This document shows, piece after piece, positions 53,373 through 62,848 of a DNA stretch of 64,000 bases. Position numbers and translations under genes: made by a program. Within the stretch, counting starts at the first letter, position 1. Every line of letters starts with the position of its first letter. The notes under the pieces were generated by a model that saw nothing but the letters and a program-made list of their open reading frames with translations, did no database searches and had not been told where the DNA came from. Source of the stretch: Modestobacter sp. VKM Ac-2984 (lineage in GTDB: Bacteria > Actinomycetota > Actinomycetes > Mycobacteriales > Geodermatophilaceae); the NCBI RefSeq assembly GCF_026967985.1, contig NZ_JAPVBJ010000005.1, positions 144,564 to 208,563 on the forward strand. Direction: 5' to 3'.

Positions 53373-53469
53373 ACTCGCTCCCGGGCACGCCCCGGAGCAC
53401 AACCCACGTCGCCGAGAGGCCCGCGCACGACAGCGTGCGGAACCGCGGCGAGAGAGGCACGACGCACCC

Positions 53470-53880
53470 ATGACGATGACCGACCCGATCGCGGACATGC
53501 TCACGCGGATCCGCAACGCCAACCAGGCGTACCACGACGCCGCGGCCATGCCGTCGTCGAAGCTCAAGACGAAGGTCGCCGAGATCCTCCAGCAGGAGGG
53601 TTACATCGGCGGCTGGACCGTCAACGACGTCGAGGTCGAAGGCCACGTCCGCAAGGAGCTGGTGGTCTCCCTCAAGTACGGCCCCAACCGCGAGCGCAGC
53701 ATCGCCGGTGTCCGTCGGGTGTCCAAGCCCGGCCTGCGTGTCTACGCGAAGTCGACCGCCCTGCCCAAGGTCCTCGGCGGCCTCGGGGTGGCGATCATCT
53801 CCACCTCCACCGGGCTGCTGACCGACAAGCAGGCGAACAAGAAGGGCGTGGGTGGGGAAGTCCTCGCCTACGTCTGGTAA
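53470..53880 (+). CDS. rpsH: 30S ribosomal protein S8
   Basis: 136 residues from ATG 53470 (ATG 53476 would remove two residues). S8 binds the central domain of 16S rRNA and in E. coli represses the spc operon. Visible: [43 protein letters not shown] and [46 protein letters not shown]. rplF starts 15 bp after the stop. Confidence 0.98.
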   Translation: MTMTDPIADMLTRIRNANQAYHDAAAMPSSKLKTKVAEILQQEGYIGGWTVNDVEVEGHVRKELVVSLKYGPNRERSIAGVRRVSKPGLRVYAKSTALPKVLGGLGVAIISTSTGLLTDKQANKKGVGGEVLAYVW

Positions 53881-53895
53881 GAGGAGCGAGCAGAC

Positions 53896-54435
53896 ATGTC
53901 ACGGATCGGACGACTCCCGATTCCGGTGCCGAGCGGGGTTGACATCGCCATCGACGGGCGAACGGTCAACGTCTCCGGGCCGAAGGGGAAGCTCAGCCAC
54001 ACGGTGGCAGCTCCCATCACCGTCGAGCGCGGTGAGGACGGGACCCTGCTGGTGCAGCGTCCCAACGACGAGCGGGAGAGCCGGGCGCTGCACGGCCTCT
54101 CGCGGACCCTCATCGCCAACATGATCACCGGCGTCACCCAGGGGTACGAGAAGACCCTGGAGATCGTCGGCGTCGGCTACCGCGTGCAGGCCCGCGGGTC
54201 GGACCTCGAGTTCGCCCTCGGCTTCAGCCACCCGGTGCTCGTCAAGGCCCCTGAGGGGATCGCCTTCACCGTCGAGGCCCCCACTCGCCTGCGGGTGAGC
54301 GGGATCGACAAGCAGCAGGTCGGCGAGGTCTCCGCCAAGATCCGCAAGATCCGTCGTCCCGACCCGTACAAGGGCAAGGGCGTGCGGTACCAGGGCGAGG
54401 TCGTCAAGCGCAAGGTCGGGAAGACGGGCAAGTGA
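53896..54435 (+). CDS. rplF: 50S ribosomal protein L6
   Basis: 179 residues. L6 lies near the factor-binding site. Visible: [68 protein letters not shown] and [30 protein letters not shown]. The stop overlaps the rplR start (TGATG). Confidence 0.98.
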   Translation: MSRIGRLPIPVPSGVDIAIDGRTVNVSGPKGKLSHTVAAPITVERGEDGTLLVQRPNDERESRALHGLSRTLIANMITGVTQGYEKTLEIVGVGYRVQARGSDLEFALGFSHPVLVKAPEGIAFTVEAPTRLRVSGIDKQQVGEVSAKIRKIRRPDPYKGKGVRYQGEVVKRKVGKTGK

Positions 54436-54851
54436 TGGCACAGGCAGCCAAGACCGAGAAGGGTGTCCGGGTGCACAAGCCCGTCGGCACCGACGTCAGC
54501 ACTGCGCGCCGCGTCTCGCGGCTGCGCCGGCACAACCGGCTGCGCAAGCGCGTCGGCGGTACGCCGGAGCGCCCGCGCCTGGTGGTCAAGCGCAGTTCGC
54601 GGCACATCCACGTCCAGGTGGTCGACGACACGGTTGGCCGTACCCTGGCCAGTGCGTCGACCATGGACGCCAGCCTGAAGGGCGCGGAGGGCGACAAGTC
54701 CGCTCTCGCCCGTCAGGTCGGTGCCCTGGTCGCGGAGCGTGCCAAGGCCGCCGGGATCGCCGCCGTCGTCTTCGACCGCGGTGGCAACCGGTACGCCGGG
54801 CGCATCGCCGCCCTGGCGGACGGCGCCCGCGAAGGCGGGCTGGACTTCTGA
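54435..54851 (+). CDS. rplR: 50S ribosomal protein L18
   Basis: 138 residues from ATG 54435; a GTG three bases earlier is also possible. L18 binds 5S rRNA with L5. Visible: [52 protein letters not shown] and [26 protein letters not shown]. Its stop overlaps the ATG of a 12-codon mini-ORF that in turn overlaps rpsE. Confidence 0.97.
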   Translation: MAQAAKTEKGVRVHKPVGTDVSTARRVSRLRRHNRLRKRVGGTPERPRLVVKRSSRHIHVQVVDDTVGRTLASASTMDASLKGAEGDKSALARQVGALVAERAKAAGIAAVVFDRGGNRYAGRIAALADGAREGGLDF

Positions 54852-54889
54852 TGAGCACCATCATTGAGCAGATCGAGAGGGACGTCTGA
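54851..54889 (+). CDS. candidate 12-residue bridging mini-cistron between rplR and rpsE
   Basis: Reads [12 protein letters not shown]. The rplR stop and its ATG share a base (TGATG), and its stop and the rpsE ATG share a base (TGATG). The rpsE ribosome binding site GAGAGGGA (54875-54882) lies inside it, six bases before the rpsE ATG. The same layout occurs between nuoL and nuoM. A role in coupled translation is inference; the peptide itself may have none. Confidence 0.45.
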   Translation: MSTIIEQIERDV

Positions 54890-55530
54890 TGCCAGGACCA
54901 CAGCGACGCGGCGGTGGCGCCGGCGGGACGGGTGGCCCCGGCGGTGCCGGCGGCGGCAACGACCGCCGTGACCGCCGCGACGGCGGCCGCGGCCCCGGTG
55001 GCGGTACCGCCGAGAAGAGCCAGTTCATCGAGCGCGTGGTGGCCATCAACCGCGTGTCCAAGGTCGTCAAGGGCGGTCGGCGCTTCAGCTTCACGGCGCT
55101 GGTCATCGTCGGTGACGGCAACGGCACCGTGGGTGTCGGCTACGGCAAGGCCAAGGAGGTGCCCGCGGCGATCGCCAAGGGCGTCGAGGAGGCCAAGAAG
55201 CACTTCTACAAGGTGCCTCGCATCGCCAGCACCATCCCGCACCCGGTGCAGGGTGAGGCAGCTGCCGGAGTCGTGCTGCTGAAGCCGGCCAGCCCCGGTA
55301 CCGGTGTCATCGCCGGTGGTCCGGTGCGCGCCGTGCTGGAGTGCGCCGGCATCCACGACATCCTGTCCAAGAGCCTCGGGTCCTCGAACCCGATCAACAT
55401 CGTCCACGCGACCATGCAGGCGCTGAAGGACCTCGTCCGTCCCGAGGAGATCGCGGCTCGCCGTGGTCTGCCTCTGGAGGACGTCGCCCCGGCCGCCATG
55501 CTGCGTGCGCGGGCCGGTCAGGGGGTCTGA
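54889..55530 (+). CDS. rpsE: 30S ribosomal protein S5
   Basis: 213 residues from ATG 54889. S5 acts in decoding fidelity and mRNA helicase action. The first ~40 residues are an unusual Gly/Arg-rich extension ([12 protein letters not shown] and [10 protein letters not shown] patterns). The core then starts at [51 protein letters not shown]. The extension resembles RGG-type RNA-binding tails. rpmD begins one base after its stop. Confidence 0.97.
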   Translation: MPGPQRRGGGAGGTGGPGGAGGGNDRRDRRDGGRGPGGGTAEKSQFIERVVAINRVSKVVKGGRRFSFTALVIVGDGNGTVGVGYGKAKEVPAAIAKGVEEAKKHFYKVPRIASTIPHPVQGEAAAGVVLLKPASPGTGVIAGGPVRAVLECAGIHDILSKSLGSSNPINIVHATMQALKDLVRPEEIAARRGLPLEDVAPAAMLRARAGQGV

Positions 55531-55531
55531 G

Positions 55532-55714
55532 ATGGCTCAGCTGAAGGTCACCCAGGTCAAGTCGGCCATCGGCACCAAGCCGAACCAGCGTCAGACGCTG
55601 CGTTCGCTCGGGCTGAAGCGGATCAACGACTCGGTCGTCCAGGAGGACCGTCCCGAGATCCGCGGGATGGTCGCGACGGTGCCGCACCTGGTCGCCGTCG
55701 AAGAGATCGTCTGA
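55532..55714 (+). CDS. rpmD: 50S ribosomal protein L30
   Basis: 60 residues, standard bacterial L30. Visible: [56 protein letters not shown]. It is in the conserved rpsE-rpmD-rplO order. Confidence 0.97.
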   Translation: MAQLKVTQVKSAIGTKPNQRQTLRSLGLKRINDSVVQEDRPEIRGMVATVPHLVAVEEIV

Positions 55715-55739
55715 GCGTCGGGCGAGAAGGAATACTGAC

Positions 55740-56183
55740 ATGACTCTCAAGGTCCACCACCTGCGTCCGGCTCCGGGCGCCCACACCAAGAAGACCCGCG
55801 TGGGTCGTGGTGAGGGCTCCAAGGGCAAGACGGCCGGTCGCGGCACCAAGGGCTCCGGCGCTCGCGTGCAGGTCTCGGCCCGCTTCGAGGGCGGCCAGAC
55901 CCCCCTCTTCATGCGGCTGCCGAAGCTCTCTGGCTTCAAGAACAACAACAAGGTCGTCTTCCAGGTCGTCAACCTGGACCGGATCGCCTCCCTGTTCCCG
56001 CAGGGCGGGACCATCGACCCGGACACGCTGGCCGACGCCGGTGCCATCCGGCGTGGTCAGCCGGTCAAGGTCCTCGGTACCGGCGAGCTGGGCGGGGTGA
56101 AGGTCGACGTGCAGGCGCACGCCTTCTCGAAGTCCGCTCTGGAGAAGATCGGCGCTGCCGGGGGCAGCACCACCCAGATCTGA
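55740..56183 (+). CDS. rplO: 50S ribosomal protein L15
   Basis: 147 residues. L15 is a late-assembly protein of the 50S subunit. Visible: [60 protein letters not shown] and the C-terminal [20 protein letters not shown] strong hairpin follows and separates it from secY. Confidence 0.98.
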   Translation: MTLKVHHLRPAPGAHTKKTRVGRGEGSKGKTAGRGTKGSGARVQVSARFEGGQTPLFMRLPKLSGFKNNNKVVFQVVNLDRIASLFPQGGTIDPDTLADAGAIRRGQPVKVLGTGELGGVKVDVQAHAFSKSALEKIGAAGGSTTQI

Positions 56184-56193
56184 CCGCCGACGG

Positions 56194-56236
56194 CCCCTGG
56201 GGCGCGCACCCGAGCAGGGTGACTGCGCCCCAGGGG
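56194..56236 (+). terminator. terminator after rplO
   Basis: A 12-bp stem (CCCCTGGGGCGC, 56194-56205, with GCGCCCCAGGGG, 56225-56236), starting 11 bp after the rplO stop. TAACCT at 56349-56354 downstream is a candidate -10 for secY. Confidence 0.7.
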
Positions 56237-56379
56237 TCGTCTGCTGTCCGGTCGTGGACCGGGCTGCACCACACTCGTCCAGGTCCGCCGGACCCCGCTC
56301 ACCTCGTCCCCGTGGGACGGTGGCGGTGGGGATGTCGGCCGACGTTGATAACCTCACACGACCAACTCGGGGAGGGCAC

Positions 56380-57690
56380 GTGCTGCAGGCGTTCGCCGCG
56401 GCGTTCCGGACGCCAGATCTCCGGCGCAAGCTGCTGTTCTCCCTGGCGCTGATCGCCGTCTACCGGCTCGGCGCCAGCGTCCCAGGGCCGGGTGTGTCCA
56501 CCGAGGCGATCAACAGCTGTCTGGACCTGGCTGCGGCCTCCGACCAGCGCGACGTCTACTCGCTGGTGAACCTGTTCTCCGGCGGGGCACTGCTGCGGCT
56601 GTCGGTCTTCGCGCTCGGCATCATGCCGTACATCACCGCGAGCATCATCGTCCAGCTCCTGGTCGTGGTGATCCCACGGTTCGAGCAGCTGAAGAAGGAA
56701 GGGCAGTCGGGTCAAGCCAAGCTGACCCAGTACACCCGCTACCTGACGATCGCGCTGGCCGTGCTGCAGAGCACCGGGATCATCGCCCTGGCCCGGAGTG
56801 GCCAGCTCTTCCCGAACTGCCCGCAGGACATCATCCCGTCGGACTCGGTGTGGACCACGGTCATCCTGGTCATCACGCTGACCGCGGGCACCGCCGTGAT
56901 CATGTGGCTGGGCGAGCTCCTCACGGAGAAGGGGATCGGCAACGGCATGTCCGTGCTGATCTTCACCTCGATCGCCGCCCGGATCCCGGCCGAGGGCGGC
57001 GCGATCCTGCAGACCCGCGGGGCCTTCATCTTCGCCGTCGTCTGCGTCTTCGCCCTGGTGGTCATCGCCTCGGTGGTCTACGTCGAACAGGCGCAACGCC
57101 GCATCCCGGTGCAGTACGCCAAGCGGATGGTCGGGCGCCGGATGTACGGCGGGACGTCGACCTACCTGCCGCTGAAGGTGAACCAGGCCGGCGTCATCCC
57201 GGTCATCTTCGCCTCGTCGCTGCTCTACCTGCCGCAGCTGCTCAGCCAGCTGCAGAGCGACTCGAGCGGCCCGGTCCGTCGGTTCTTCGAGAACTACGTG
57301 ATCAACCAGAGCAGCCCGGTGCACATCGCCATCTACTTCGGGCTGATCATCTTCTTCACGTACTTCTACGTGTCGATCACGTTCAACCCCGAAGAGCGGG
57401 CCGACGACATGAAGCGCTACGGCGGCTTCATCCCGGGCATCCGTCCCGGCCGGCCCACAGCCGAGTACCTGCAGTACGTGCTGTCGCGGATCACCCTGCC
57501 GGGGTCGATCTACCTCGGGTTGGTGGCCGTGCTGCCCAACCTGTTCCTCTCGATCACCCAAGAGGGGCAGAACCAGAACTTCCCGTTCGGCGGGACCGCG
57601 GTGCTGATCATGGTGGGAGTGGGCTTGGAGACGGTGAAGCAGATCGAGACGCAGCTCAACCAGCGCAGCTACGAAGGGTTCCTCCGCTAG
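56380..57690 (+). CDS. secY: preprotein translocase subunit SecY
   Basis: 436 residues from GTG 56380 with SD GGGGAGGG. It forms the protein-conducting channel, with ten membrane helices. Visible: [31 protein letters not shown] (N-terminus and helix 1), plug/helix-2 region [29 protein letters not shown], and [30 protein letters not shown] (cytosolic loop contacting SecA and the ribosome). The stop overlaps the adk GTG (TAGTG). Confidence 0.98.
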   Translation: MLQAFAAAFRTPDLRRKLLFSLALIAVYRLGASVPGPGVSTEAINSCLDLAAASDQRDVYSLVNLFSGGALLRLSVFALGIMPYITASIIVQLLVVVIPRFEQLKKEGQSGQAKLTQYTRYLTIALAVLQSTGIIALARSGQLFPNCPQDIIPSDSVWTTVILVITLTAGTAVIMWLGELLTEKGIGNGMSVLIFTSIAARIPAEGGAILQTRGAFIFAVVCVFALVVIASVVYVEQAQRRIPVQYAKRMVGRRMYGGTSTYLPLKVNQAGVIPVIFASSLLYLPQLLSQLQSDSSGPVRRFFENYVINQSSPVHIAIYFGLIIFFTYFYVSITFNPEERADDMKRYGGFIPGIRPGRPTAEYLQYVLSRITLPGSIYLGLVAVLPNLFLSITQEGQNQNFPFGGTAVLIMVGVGLETVKQIETQLNQRSYEGFLR

Positions 57691-58322
57691 TGCGCATCGT
57701 GCTGTTGGGCCCTCCCGGAGCCGGCAAGGGGACCCAGGCCCAGATCATCGCCGCGCGACTCGGCGTGCCCGCGATCTCCACCGGGGAGATCTTCCGCGCG
57801 AACGTGGGCGGCGACACCGAGCTCGGCAAGCAGGCGAAGGTCTACATGGACGCCGGCGACCTGGTGCCCGATGCGATCACGGTCGCGATGGTCTCCGATC
57901 GCCTGGCCGAGCCCGACGCGAAGGCCGGCTTCCTGCTCGACGGCTTCCCGCGCACGATCGCCCAGGCCGAGCAGCTGCGTGACTCGCTCGCGGAGATGGG
58001 CCACGCGCTGGACCGTTGCCTGGAGCTCGTCGTGGACGAGGACGAGCTCGTGCGCCGGCTGTCCGGCCGGCGGATGCTGGTCGACGGCGAGTGGGTCCAG
58101 CGCGAGGACGACAAGCCCGAGACGGTCCGGCACCGGCTCGAGGTCTACCGGGAACAGACGGCGCCGCTGGCCGGGTTCTACGAGAAGGTCGGGTTGCTCA
58201 GCCAGATCGACGCGATCGGTGAGATCGACGAGGTGACCCGGCGCGCCCTGGAGGCGCTCGGCGCCGACGAGGCGCTGGCCGACGAGTCCGGCGACGAGTC
58301 CGGCGACGAGTCCGGGCGCTGA
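57690..58322 (+). CDS. adk: adenylate kinase
   Basis: 210 residues from GTG 57690. It interconverts ATP + AMP and 2 ADP. P-loop GPPGAGKGT (7-15), AMP-binding STGEIFR and LLDGFPRT, then a short LID without zinc cysteines ([25 protein letters not shown]), as in mycobacterial Adk. The C-terminus ends in three DESG repeats encoded by a 12-bp tandem repeat (58281-58316), which is not part of the enzyme core. It is coupled to secY and lies 81 bp before map. Confidence 0.97.
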   Translation: MRIVLLGPPGAGKGTQAQIIAARLGVPAISTGEIFRANVGGDTELGKQAKVYMDAGDLVPDAITVAMVSDRLAEPDAKAGFLLDGFPRTIAQAEQLRDSLAEMGHALDRCLELVVDEDELVRRLSGRRMLVDGEWVQREDDKPETVRHRLEVYREQTAPLAGFYEKVGLLSQIDAIGEIDEVTRRALEALGADEALADESGDESGDESGR

Positions 58323-58403
58323 CCTTGCGAGGCCGTGGTGCACGGTGACCGCGGTGTCGGATGGGCGTCCTGGTTGCCGCTGGTGGCGAAGTGGAGTGGA
58401 CGC

Positions 58404-59207
58404 ATGATCCAGATCAAGACCGCGCACGAGATCGAGCTCATGCGCGCCTCCGGGTTGGTCACCGCCGGTGCCCTCAAGGCCGTGCGCGCCGCCGTCCGGC
58501 CCGGGGTGACCACCGGTGAGCTCGACGCGATCGCCGAGGACCACATCCGCTCGGCCGGCGCGGTGCCGAACTTCCTGGGCTACCACGGGTTCACCGGGAC
58601 CATATGTGCGTCGATCAACGACGAGGTGGTCCACGGCATCCCGAACCCCGACCGGACGCTGGCCGAGGGCGACAACATCTCGATCGACTGCGGCGCCATC
58701 CTCCAGGGCTGGCACAGCGACTCGGCGATCACCGTCTCCGTCGGCACGCCGTCCGCAGCGGACGTGGCCCTCCTGGAGGTCACCGAACGCTCGATGTGGG
58801 CCGGGCTGGCCAAGGCCGTCGCGGGTGGGCGGCTGACCGACATCAGCCACGCCGTGGAGGAGTCGATCACTGCGCACGAGCACCGGTACGGCATCGTCGA
58901 CCACTACGGCGGGCACGGCATCGGCACCGAGATGCACCAGGACCCGCACGTCCTGAACTACGGGCGTCAAGGCCGTGGCCCCAAGCTCGTCCCCGGCCTG
59001 GCCCTGGCGATCGAGCCGATGGTGACGGTCGGCGACCCGGCCACCGTCGAGCTGGACGACGGCTGGACGGTCGTCACCAAGGACGGCTCTCGCGCCGCGC
59101 ACTTCGAGCACAGCGTCGCGATTACGCCGGAGGGACCGTGGGTCCTGACGGCGGAGGACGGGGGCCTGGCCGGCCTCGCGCCCTTCGGGGTCACCCCTCG
59201 CTCCTGA
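58404..59207 (+). CDS. map: methionine aminopeptidase, type I
   Basis: 267 residues from ATG 58404. It removes the initiator Met from nascent proteins. The five metal ligands are visible: Asp95 (SIDCGA), Asp106 (WHSDSA), His171 (YGGHGIG), Glu204 (AIEPM) and Glu235 (HFEHSV); His77 (VVHGIP) is the catalytic His. There is no N-terminal zinc-finger extension, so it is a type Ia/c core enzyme. A 281-bp gap to infA follows. Confidence 0.96.
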   Translation: MIQIKTAHEIELMRASGLVTAGALKAVRAAVRPGVTTGELDAIAEDHIRSAGAVPNFLGYHGFTGTICASINDEVVHGIPNPDRTLAEGDNISIDCGAILQGWHSDSAITVSVGTPSAADVALLEVTERSMWAGLAKAVAGGRLTDISHAVEESITAHEHRYGIVDHYGGHGIGTEMHQDPHVLNYGRQGRGPKLVPGLALAIEPMVTVGDPATVELDDGWTVVTKDGSRAAHFEHSVAITPEGPWVLTAEDGGLAGLAPFGVTPRS

Positions 59208-59273
59208 CCGGCTGCCCTCGGGTGCCCCCGCGTGCGGTTGGAGGGGGCGAGGGGACCGTCACCACGGGCCGGG

Positions 59274-59303
59274 TTGGAGCCCTGGTGCTGTGGGGAGTAC
59301 AGT
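59274..59303 (+). promoter_or_regulatory. candidate infA-operon promoter: TTGGAG-N18-TACAGT
   Basis: -35 TTGGAG at 59274-59279, 18-bp spacer, -10 TACAGT at 59298-59303, in the 281-bp gap after map. It implies a ~180-nt leader before infA. Confidence 0.5.
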
Positions 59304-59488
59304 GGCCGATGGCGTTCGCGCCGTCCGTCGTCGTGCTGTGGCCGTACGCCGTCGGACGCCCTCAGCGAGATCGCCCGCACCACGGCACCTGAGTCATCGG
59401 GTGCATCCAGCAAGGAACCCCGCACCACCGCCCGTGTCATCCCGGCATGGGCGCATGCAGTCTGATCGAACGAGGAGGCCGTGTAGGC

Positions 59489-59710
59489 GTGGCAAAGAAG
59501 GACGGGGCCATCGAGGTCGAGGGTCGTGTCGTCGAGCCGCTGCCCAACGCGATGTTCCGGGTCGAACTGCAGAACGGGCACCGGGTGCTCGCCCACATCA
59601 GCGGCAAGATGCGGCAGCACTACATCCGGATCCTGCCCGAGGACCGCGTGGTCGTGGAGCTCTCGCCCTACGACCTGACCCGCGGCCGCATCGTCTACCG
59701 CTACAAGTAA
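59489..59710 (+). CDS. infA: translation initiation factor IF-1
   Basis: 73 residues from GTG 59489, with SD GAGGAGG ten bases upstream. It is an OB-fold protein that blocks the A site during initiation. Visible: [71 protein letters not shown], full length. It is the first gene of the infA-rpmJ-rpsM-rpsK-rpsD-rpoA-rplQ cluster. Confidence 0.98.
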   Translation: MAKKDGAIEVEGRVVEPLPNAMFRVELQNGHRVLAHISGKMRQHYIRILPEDRVVVELSPYDLTRGRIVYRYK

Positions 59711-59783
59711 CCCGCTGCCGGTCCGGGTCCCACGCGTGGGTCCGGGGGTCGGCGCACGATCTACAGGAATGAGGGCGGCACCG

Positions 59784-59897
59784 GTGAAGGTCCAGCCGTC
59801 GGTGAAGAAGATCTGTGACAAGTGCAAGGTGATCCGCCGGCACGGCCGGGTCATGGTCATCTGCGAGAACGCCCGGCACAAGCAGCGCCAGGGCTGA
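59784..59897 (+). CDS. rpmJ: 50S ribosomal protein L36
   Basis: 37 residues from GTG 59784, the family length, with GAGGG eight bases upstream; an in-frame ATG at 59769 would add five residues. Visible: [20 protein letters not shown] and [15 protein letters not shown]. The zinc ligands C11, C14, C27 and His32 are all present. It is in the conserved infA-rpmJ-rpsM order, 14 bp before rpsM. Confidence 0.96.
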   Translation: MKVQPSVKKICDKCKVIRRHGRVMVICENARHKQRQG

Positions 59898-59911
59898 GGG
59901 AGTACCTGACA

Positions 59912-60286
59912 ATGGCACGACTTGCTGGCGTCGACCTTCCCCGCGAGAAGCGGATGGAGATCGCGCTCACCTACATCTACGGGATCGGGCCCACGTCGGC
60001 CAAGGCGACCCTGGCCGCAACGGGCGTCAGCCCGGACCTGCGGGCCAAGGACCTGACCGACGAGGACCTGCTCAAGCTGCGCGACTACATCGACGAGCAC
60101 TTCCGCGTCGAGGGTGACCTGCGCCGTGAGGTGGCTGCCGACATCCGCCGCAAGGTGGAGATCGGTTGCTACCAGGGTCTGCGGCACCGCCGCGGCCTGC
60201 CGGTGCACGGGCAGCGCACCAAGACGAACGCGCGCTCGAGCAAGGGCCCGCGCAAGACCATCGCGGGCAAGAAGAAGGCCCGCTGA
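59912..60286 (+). CDS. rpsM: 30S ribosomal protein S13
   Basis: 124 residues. S13 forms inter-subunit bridges in the 30S head. Visible: [94 protein letters not shown] 128-bp gap with a hairpin separates it from rpsK. Confidence 0.98.
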   Translation: MARLAGVDLPREKRMEIALTYIYGIGPTSAKATLAATGVSPDLRAKDLTDEDLLKLRDYIDEHFRVEGDLRREVAADIRRKVEIGCYQGLRHRRGLPVHGQRTKTNARSSKGPRKTIAGKKKAR

Positions 60287-60298
60287 TCTCAGCACGTC

Positions 60299-60341
60299 GG
60301 CGCACCGTCGAGGGTCCGTAGGGCCGGACCGGCGGTGCGCC
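60299..60341 (+). promoter_or_regulatory. nested hairpin between rpsM and rpsK
   Basis: GGCGCACCG (60299-60307) pairs with CGGTGCGCC (60333-60341), and a smaller GGTCC/GGACC hairpin sits inside. It could be a regulatory target, for example for S4 as in other alpha-type operons, or a processing site; this is inference. Confidence 0.35.
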
Positions 60342-60414
60342 TGAGCAGGACCGTCCACTCGGCTAGGACCGGGTGGGCGACCAGGCCACGAACACAGACT
60401 CAGACCGGAGAGAG

Positions 60415-60822
60415 ATGCCTCCCAGGGCTCGCGCGGCAGCTGGCACCAAGAAGGTGCGCCGCAAGGAGAAGAAGAACGTCGCTCACGGCGCGGCGCACAT
60501 CAAGAGCACCTTCAACAACACGATCGTGTCGATCACCGACCCCACGGGCAACGTGATCAGCTGGGCCTCGGCCGGGCACGTCGGGTTCAAGGGCTCCCGC
60601 AAGTCCACGCCGTTCGCGGCGCAGATGGCTGCGGAGAACGCCGCCCGCAAGGCGCAGGAGCACGGCATGCGCAAGGTCGACGTCTTCGTCAAGGGCCCGG
60701 GCTCCGGTCGGGAGACCGCGATCCGCTCGCTGCAGGCCACCGGCCTCGAAGTGGGTCAGATCCAGGACGTGACGCCTCAGCCGCACAACGGCTGCCGCCC
60801 CAAGAAGCGCCGCCGGGTCTGA
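60415..60822 (+). CDS. rpsK: 30S ribosomal protein S11
   Basis: 135 residues from ATG 60415 (GGAGAGAG SD). An upstream in-frame GTG at 60373 would add 14 non-conserved residues. S11 lines the platform near the E-site mRNA. Visible: [59 protein letters not shown] and the C-terminal [16 protein letters not shown]. Confidence 0.97.
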   Translation: MPPRARAAAGTKKVRRKEKKNVAHGAAHIKSTFNNTIVSITDPTGNVISWASAGHVGFKGSRKSTPFAAQMAAENAARKAQEHGMRKVDVFVKGPGSGRETAIRSLQATGLEVGQIQDVTPQPHNGCRPKKRRRV

Positions 60823-60857
60823 CCGGTCACTGACGAGACGAACTAGGAGTACCTGAC

Positions 60858-61484
60858 GTGGCCCGTTACACCGGAGCCGACTGCCGTTTGTGCAGGCGCG
60901 AGAAGATGAAGCTGTTCCTCAAGGGCAGCAAGTGCGAGTCCCCCAAGTGCCCGATCGAGATCCGGCCTTACCCGCCGGGCGAGCACGGCCGGGGTCGCAG
61001 CAAGGACAGCGAGTACCTGCTCCAGCTTCGTGAGAAGCAGAAGGCCCGCCGCATCTACGGCGTGCTGGAGAAGCAGTTCCGCGGTTACTACGAAGAGGCG
61101 AACAAGAAGTCGGGCAAGACCGGTGAGGTCCTGCTGCAGATCCTCGAGTCCCGCCTCGACAACGTGGTCTACCGGGCCGGCTTCGCCGAGTCCCGCGACA
61201 TGGCCCGCCAGCTGGTGCGCCACGGCCACATCAAGGTCAACGGTCGCAAGGTCGACATCCCGTCCTACCGGGTGAGCGCCAACGACATCCTCGAGGTGGC
61301 TGCGAAGTCCGCCGAGATGGTGCCGTTCCAGCTCGCCCAGGCCAAGGCCGGCTCTCGTCCGGTGCCGCCGTGGCTGGAGGTCATCTCCTCGCAGCTGAAG
61401 GTGTTGGTCCACAACATCCCGGCGCGCCAGGTGATCGACACCCCGGTCCAGGAGCAGCTGATCGTCGAGCTCTACTCGAAGTGA
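60858..61484 (+). CDS. rpsD: 30S ribosomal protein S4 (zinc-binding form)
   Basis: 208 residues from GTG 60858. S4 is a primary assembly protein of the 30S body. The N-terminus carries zinc ligands C9, C12, C26 and C31 (DCRLC, SKCESPKC). The S4 RNA-binding domain is ESRLDNVVYRAGFAESRDMARQLVRHGHIKVNGRKVDIPSYRV. It may repress its own operon, as S4 does elsewhere. An 11-bp hairpin lies between it and rpoA. Confidence 0.98.
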   Translation: MARYTGADCRLCRREKMKLFLKGSKCESPKCPIEIRPYPPGEHGRGRSKDSEYLLQLREKQKARRIYGVLEKQFRGYYEEANKKSGKTGEVLLQILESRLDNVVYRAGFAESRDMARQLVRHGHIKVNGRKVDIPSYRVSANDILEVAAKSAEMVPFQLAQAKAGSRPVPPWLEVISSQLKVLVHNIPARQVIDTPVQEQLIVELYSK

Positions 61485-61522
61485 TCGGCCGGTAGGACAG
61501 CACGACTGCAGGACCAGCACGG

Positions 61523-61556
61523 CGGCGGGACGGGCGGACCGATGTCCGTCCCGCCG
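61523..61556 (+). terminator. hairpin between rpsD and rpoA
   Basis: An 11-bp stem (61523-61533 with 61546-61556) and a 12-nt loop in a 127-bp gap. It may attenuate transcription into rpoA or mark an mRNA end. Confidence 0.5.
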
Positions 61557-61611
61557 GCACCACCCCCTCACGGCGTCATATGGCGGGTGCCGGAGGACCT
61601 GAAGGAGAACC

Positions 61612-62679
61612 ATGCTCATCGCACAGCGTCCGACCCTCGCCGAGGAGACCATCGACGCCCAGCGCTCTCGGTTCGTCATCGAGCCGCTCGAGCCGGGTTT
61701 CGGTTACACCCTCGGCAACTCGCTGCGTCGCACCCTGCTGTCCTCGATCCCCGGCGCTGCTGTCACCAGCATCCGGATCGAGGGCACCCTGCACGAGTTC
61801 ACCACCGTGCCGGGCGTCAAGGAGGACGTCACCGAGATGATCCTGAACCTCAAGGGTCTCGTGGTCAGCTCCGACTCCGACGAGCCGGTGACCATGTACC
61901 TGCGCAAGCAGGGGCCGGGTGAGGTCACGGCGGCCGACATCGCACCGCCGGCCGGTGTCGAGGTGCACAACCCCGACATGCACATCGCCACGCTGAACGC
62001 GAAGGGCCGGCTCGAGATCGAGCTGGTCGTCGAGCGTGGCCGCGGCTACGTGCCGGCCACCCAGAACAAGCAGCCCGGCCAGGAGATCGGTCGCATCCCC
62101 GTCGACTCCATCTACTCGCCGGTGCTCAAGGTGACCTACGCGGTCGAGGCGACCCGTGTCGAGCAGCGCACCGACTTCGACCGCCTGGTGGTCGACGTCG
62201 AGACGAAGCCGTCGATGGAGCCCCGCGACGCCATCGCCAGCGCCGGCTCGACGCTGGTCGAGCTCTTCGGGCTGCTGCGCGAGCTGAACATCGACGCCGA
62301 GGGCATCGAGGTCGGGCCCAGCCCGGCCGAGGCCGCCGACATCGCCAACTTCTCGATGCCCATCGAGGACATGGACCTCACCGTCCGGTCCTACAACTGC
62401 CTCAAGCGCGAGGGCGTGCACACCGTCGGTGAGCTCGTCACCCGCTCCGAGGCGGACCTCCTCGACATCCGCAACTTCGGTGCCAAGTCGATCGACGAGG
62501 TCAAGCTCAAGCTCGCCGCGATGGGCCTGGCACTGAAGGACAGCCCGCCCGGGTTCGTCCCCACCTCGGTCGAGAGCTACGACGAGGGCTACGAGACCGA
62601 CGCCTACCAGGGCGACGCTGCCTTCGGCGATCCGGCCACGCTGGACGAGGGCACCTACCAGGAGACCGAGCAGCTCTGA
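61612..62679 (+). CDS. rpoA: DNA-directed RNA polymerase subunit alpha
   Basis: 355 residues with SD GAAGGAGAA. The N-terminal dimerisation domain ([34 protein letters not shown], then [20 protein letters not shown]) assembles beta and beta'. A short linker follows, then the C-terminal domain SFNCL-like [47 protein letters not shown], which binds UP elements and activators. The last ~35 residues are acidic (Asp/Glu/Tyr-rich), as in other actinobacteria. Confidence 0.98.
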   Translation: MLIAQRPTLAEETIDAQRSRFVIEPLEPGFGYTLGNSLRRTLLSSIPGAAVTSIRIEGTLHEFTTVPGVKEDVTEMILNLKGLVVSSDSDEPVTMYLRKQGPGEVTAADIAPPAGVEVHNPDMHIATLNAKGRLEIELVVERGRGYVPATQNKQPGQEIGRIPVDSIYSPVLKVTYAVEATRVEQRTDFDRLVVDVETKPSMEPRDAIASAGSTLVELFGLLRELNIDAEGIEVGPSPAEAADIANFSMPIEDMDLTVRSYNCLKREGVHTVGELVTRSEADLLDIRNFGAKSIDEVKLKLAAMGLALKDSPPGFVPTSVESYDEGYETDAYQGDAAFGDPATLDEGTYQETEQL

Positions 62680-62695
62680 CAGGCTGTTCGTGATC

Positions 62696-62737
62696 CGGGG
62701 CGCGGCCGGCGGGGGAGACCCTGTCGGCCGAGCCCCG
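62696..62737 (+). terminator. hairpin between rpoA and rplQ
   Basis: CGGGGC-CGGCCG pairs with CGGCCG-GCCCCG across one internal mismatch, with a 15-nt loop. It lies in the 169-bp rpoA-rplQ gap, which also holds a TGTGGACGACG motif at 62795. Confidence 0.5.
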
Positions 62738-62848
62738 CACCGAGCACTGAGCACTGGCCATCCCACGGTGGCCCAGCAGCACGCAGCACTGCGATGTGGA
62801 CGACGCAGCCGGCACACGCCCCGCCCGGCCGCCTGAGGAAGGACCGAC

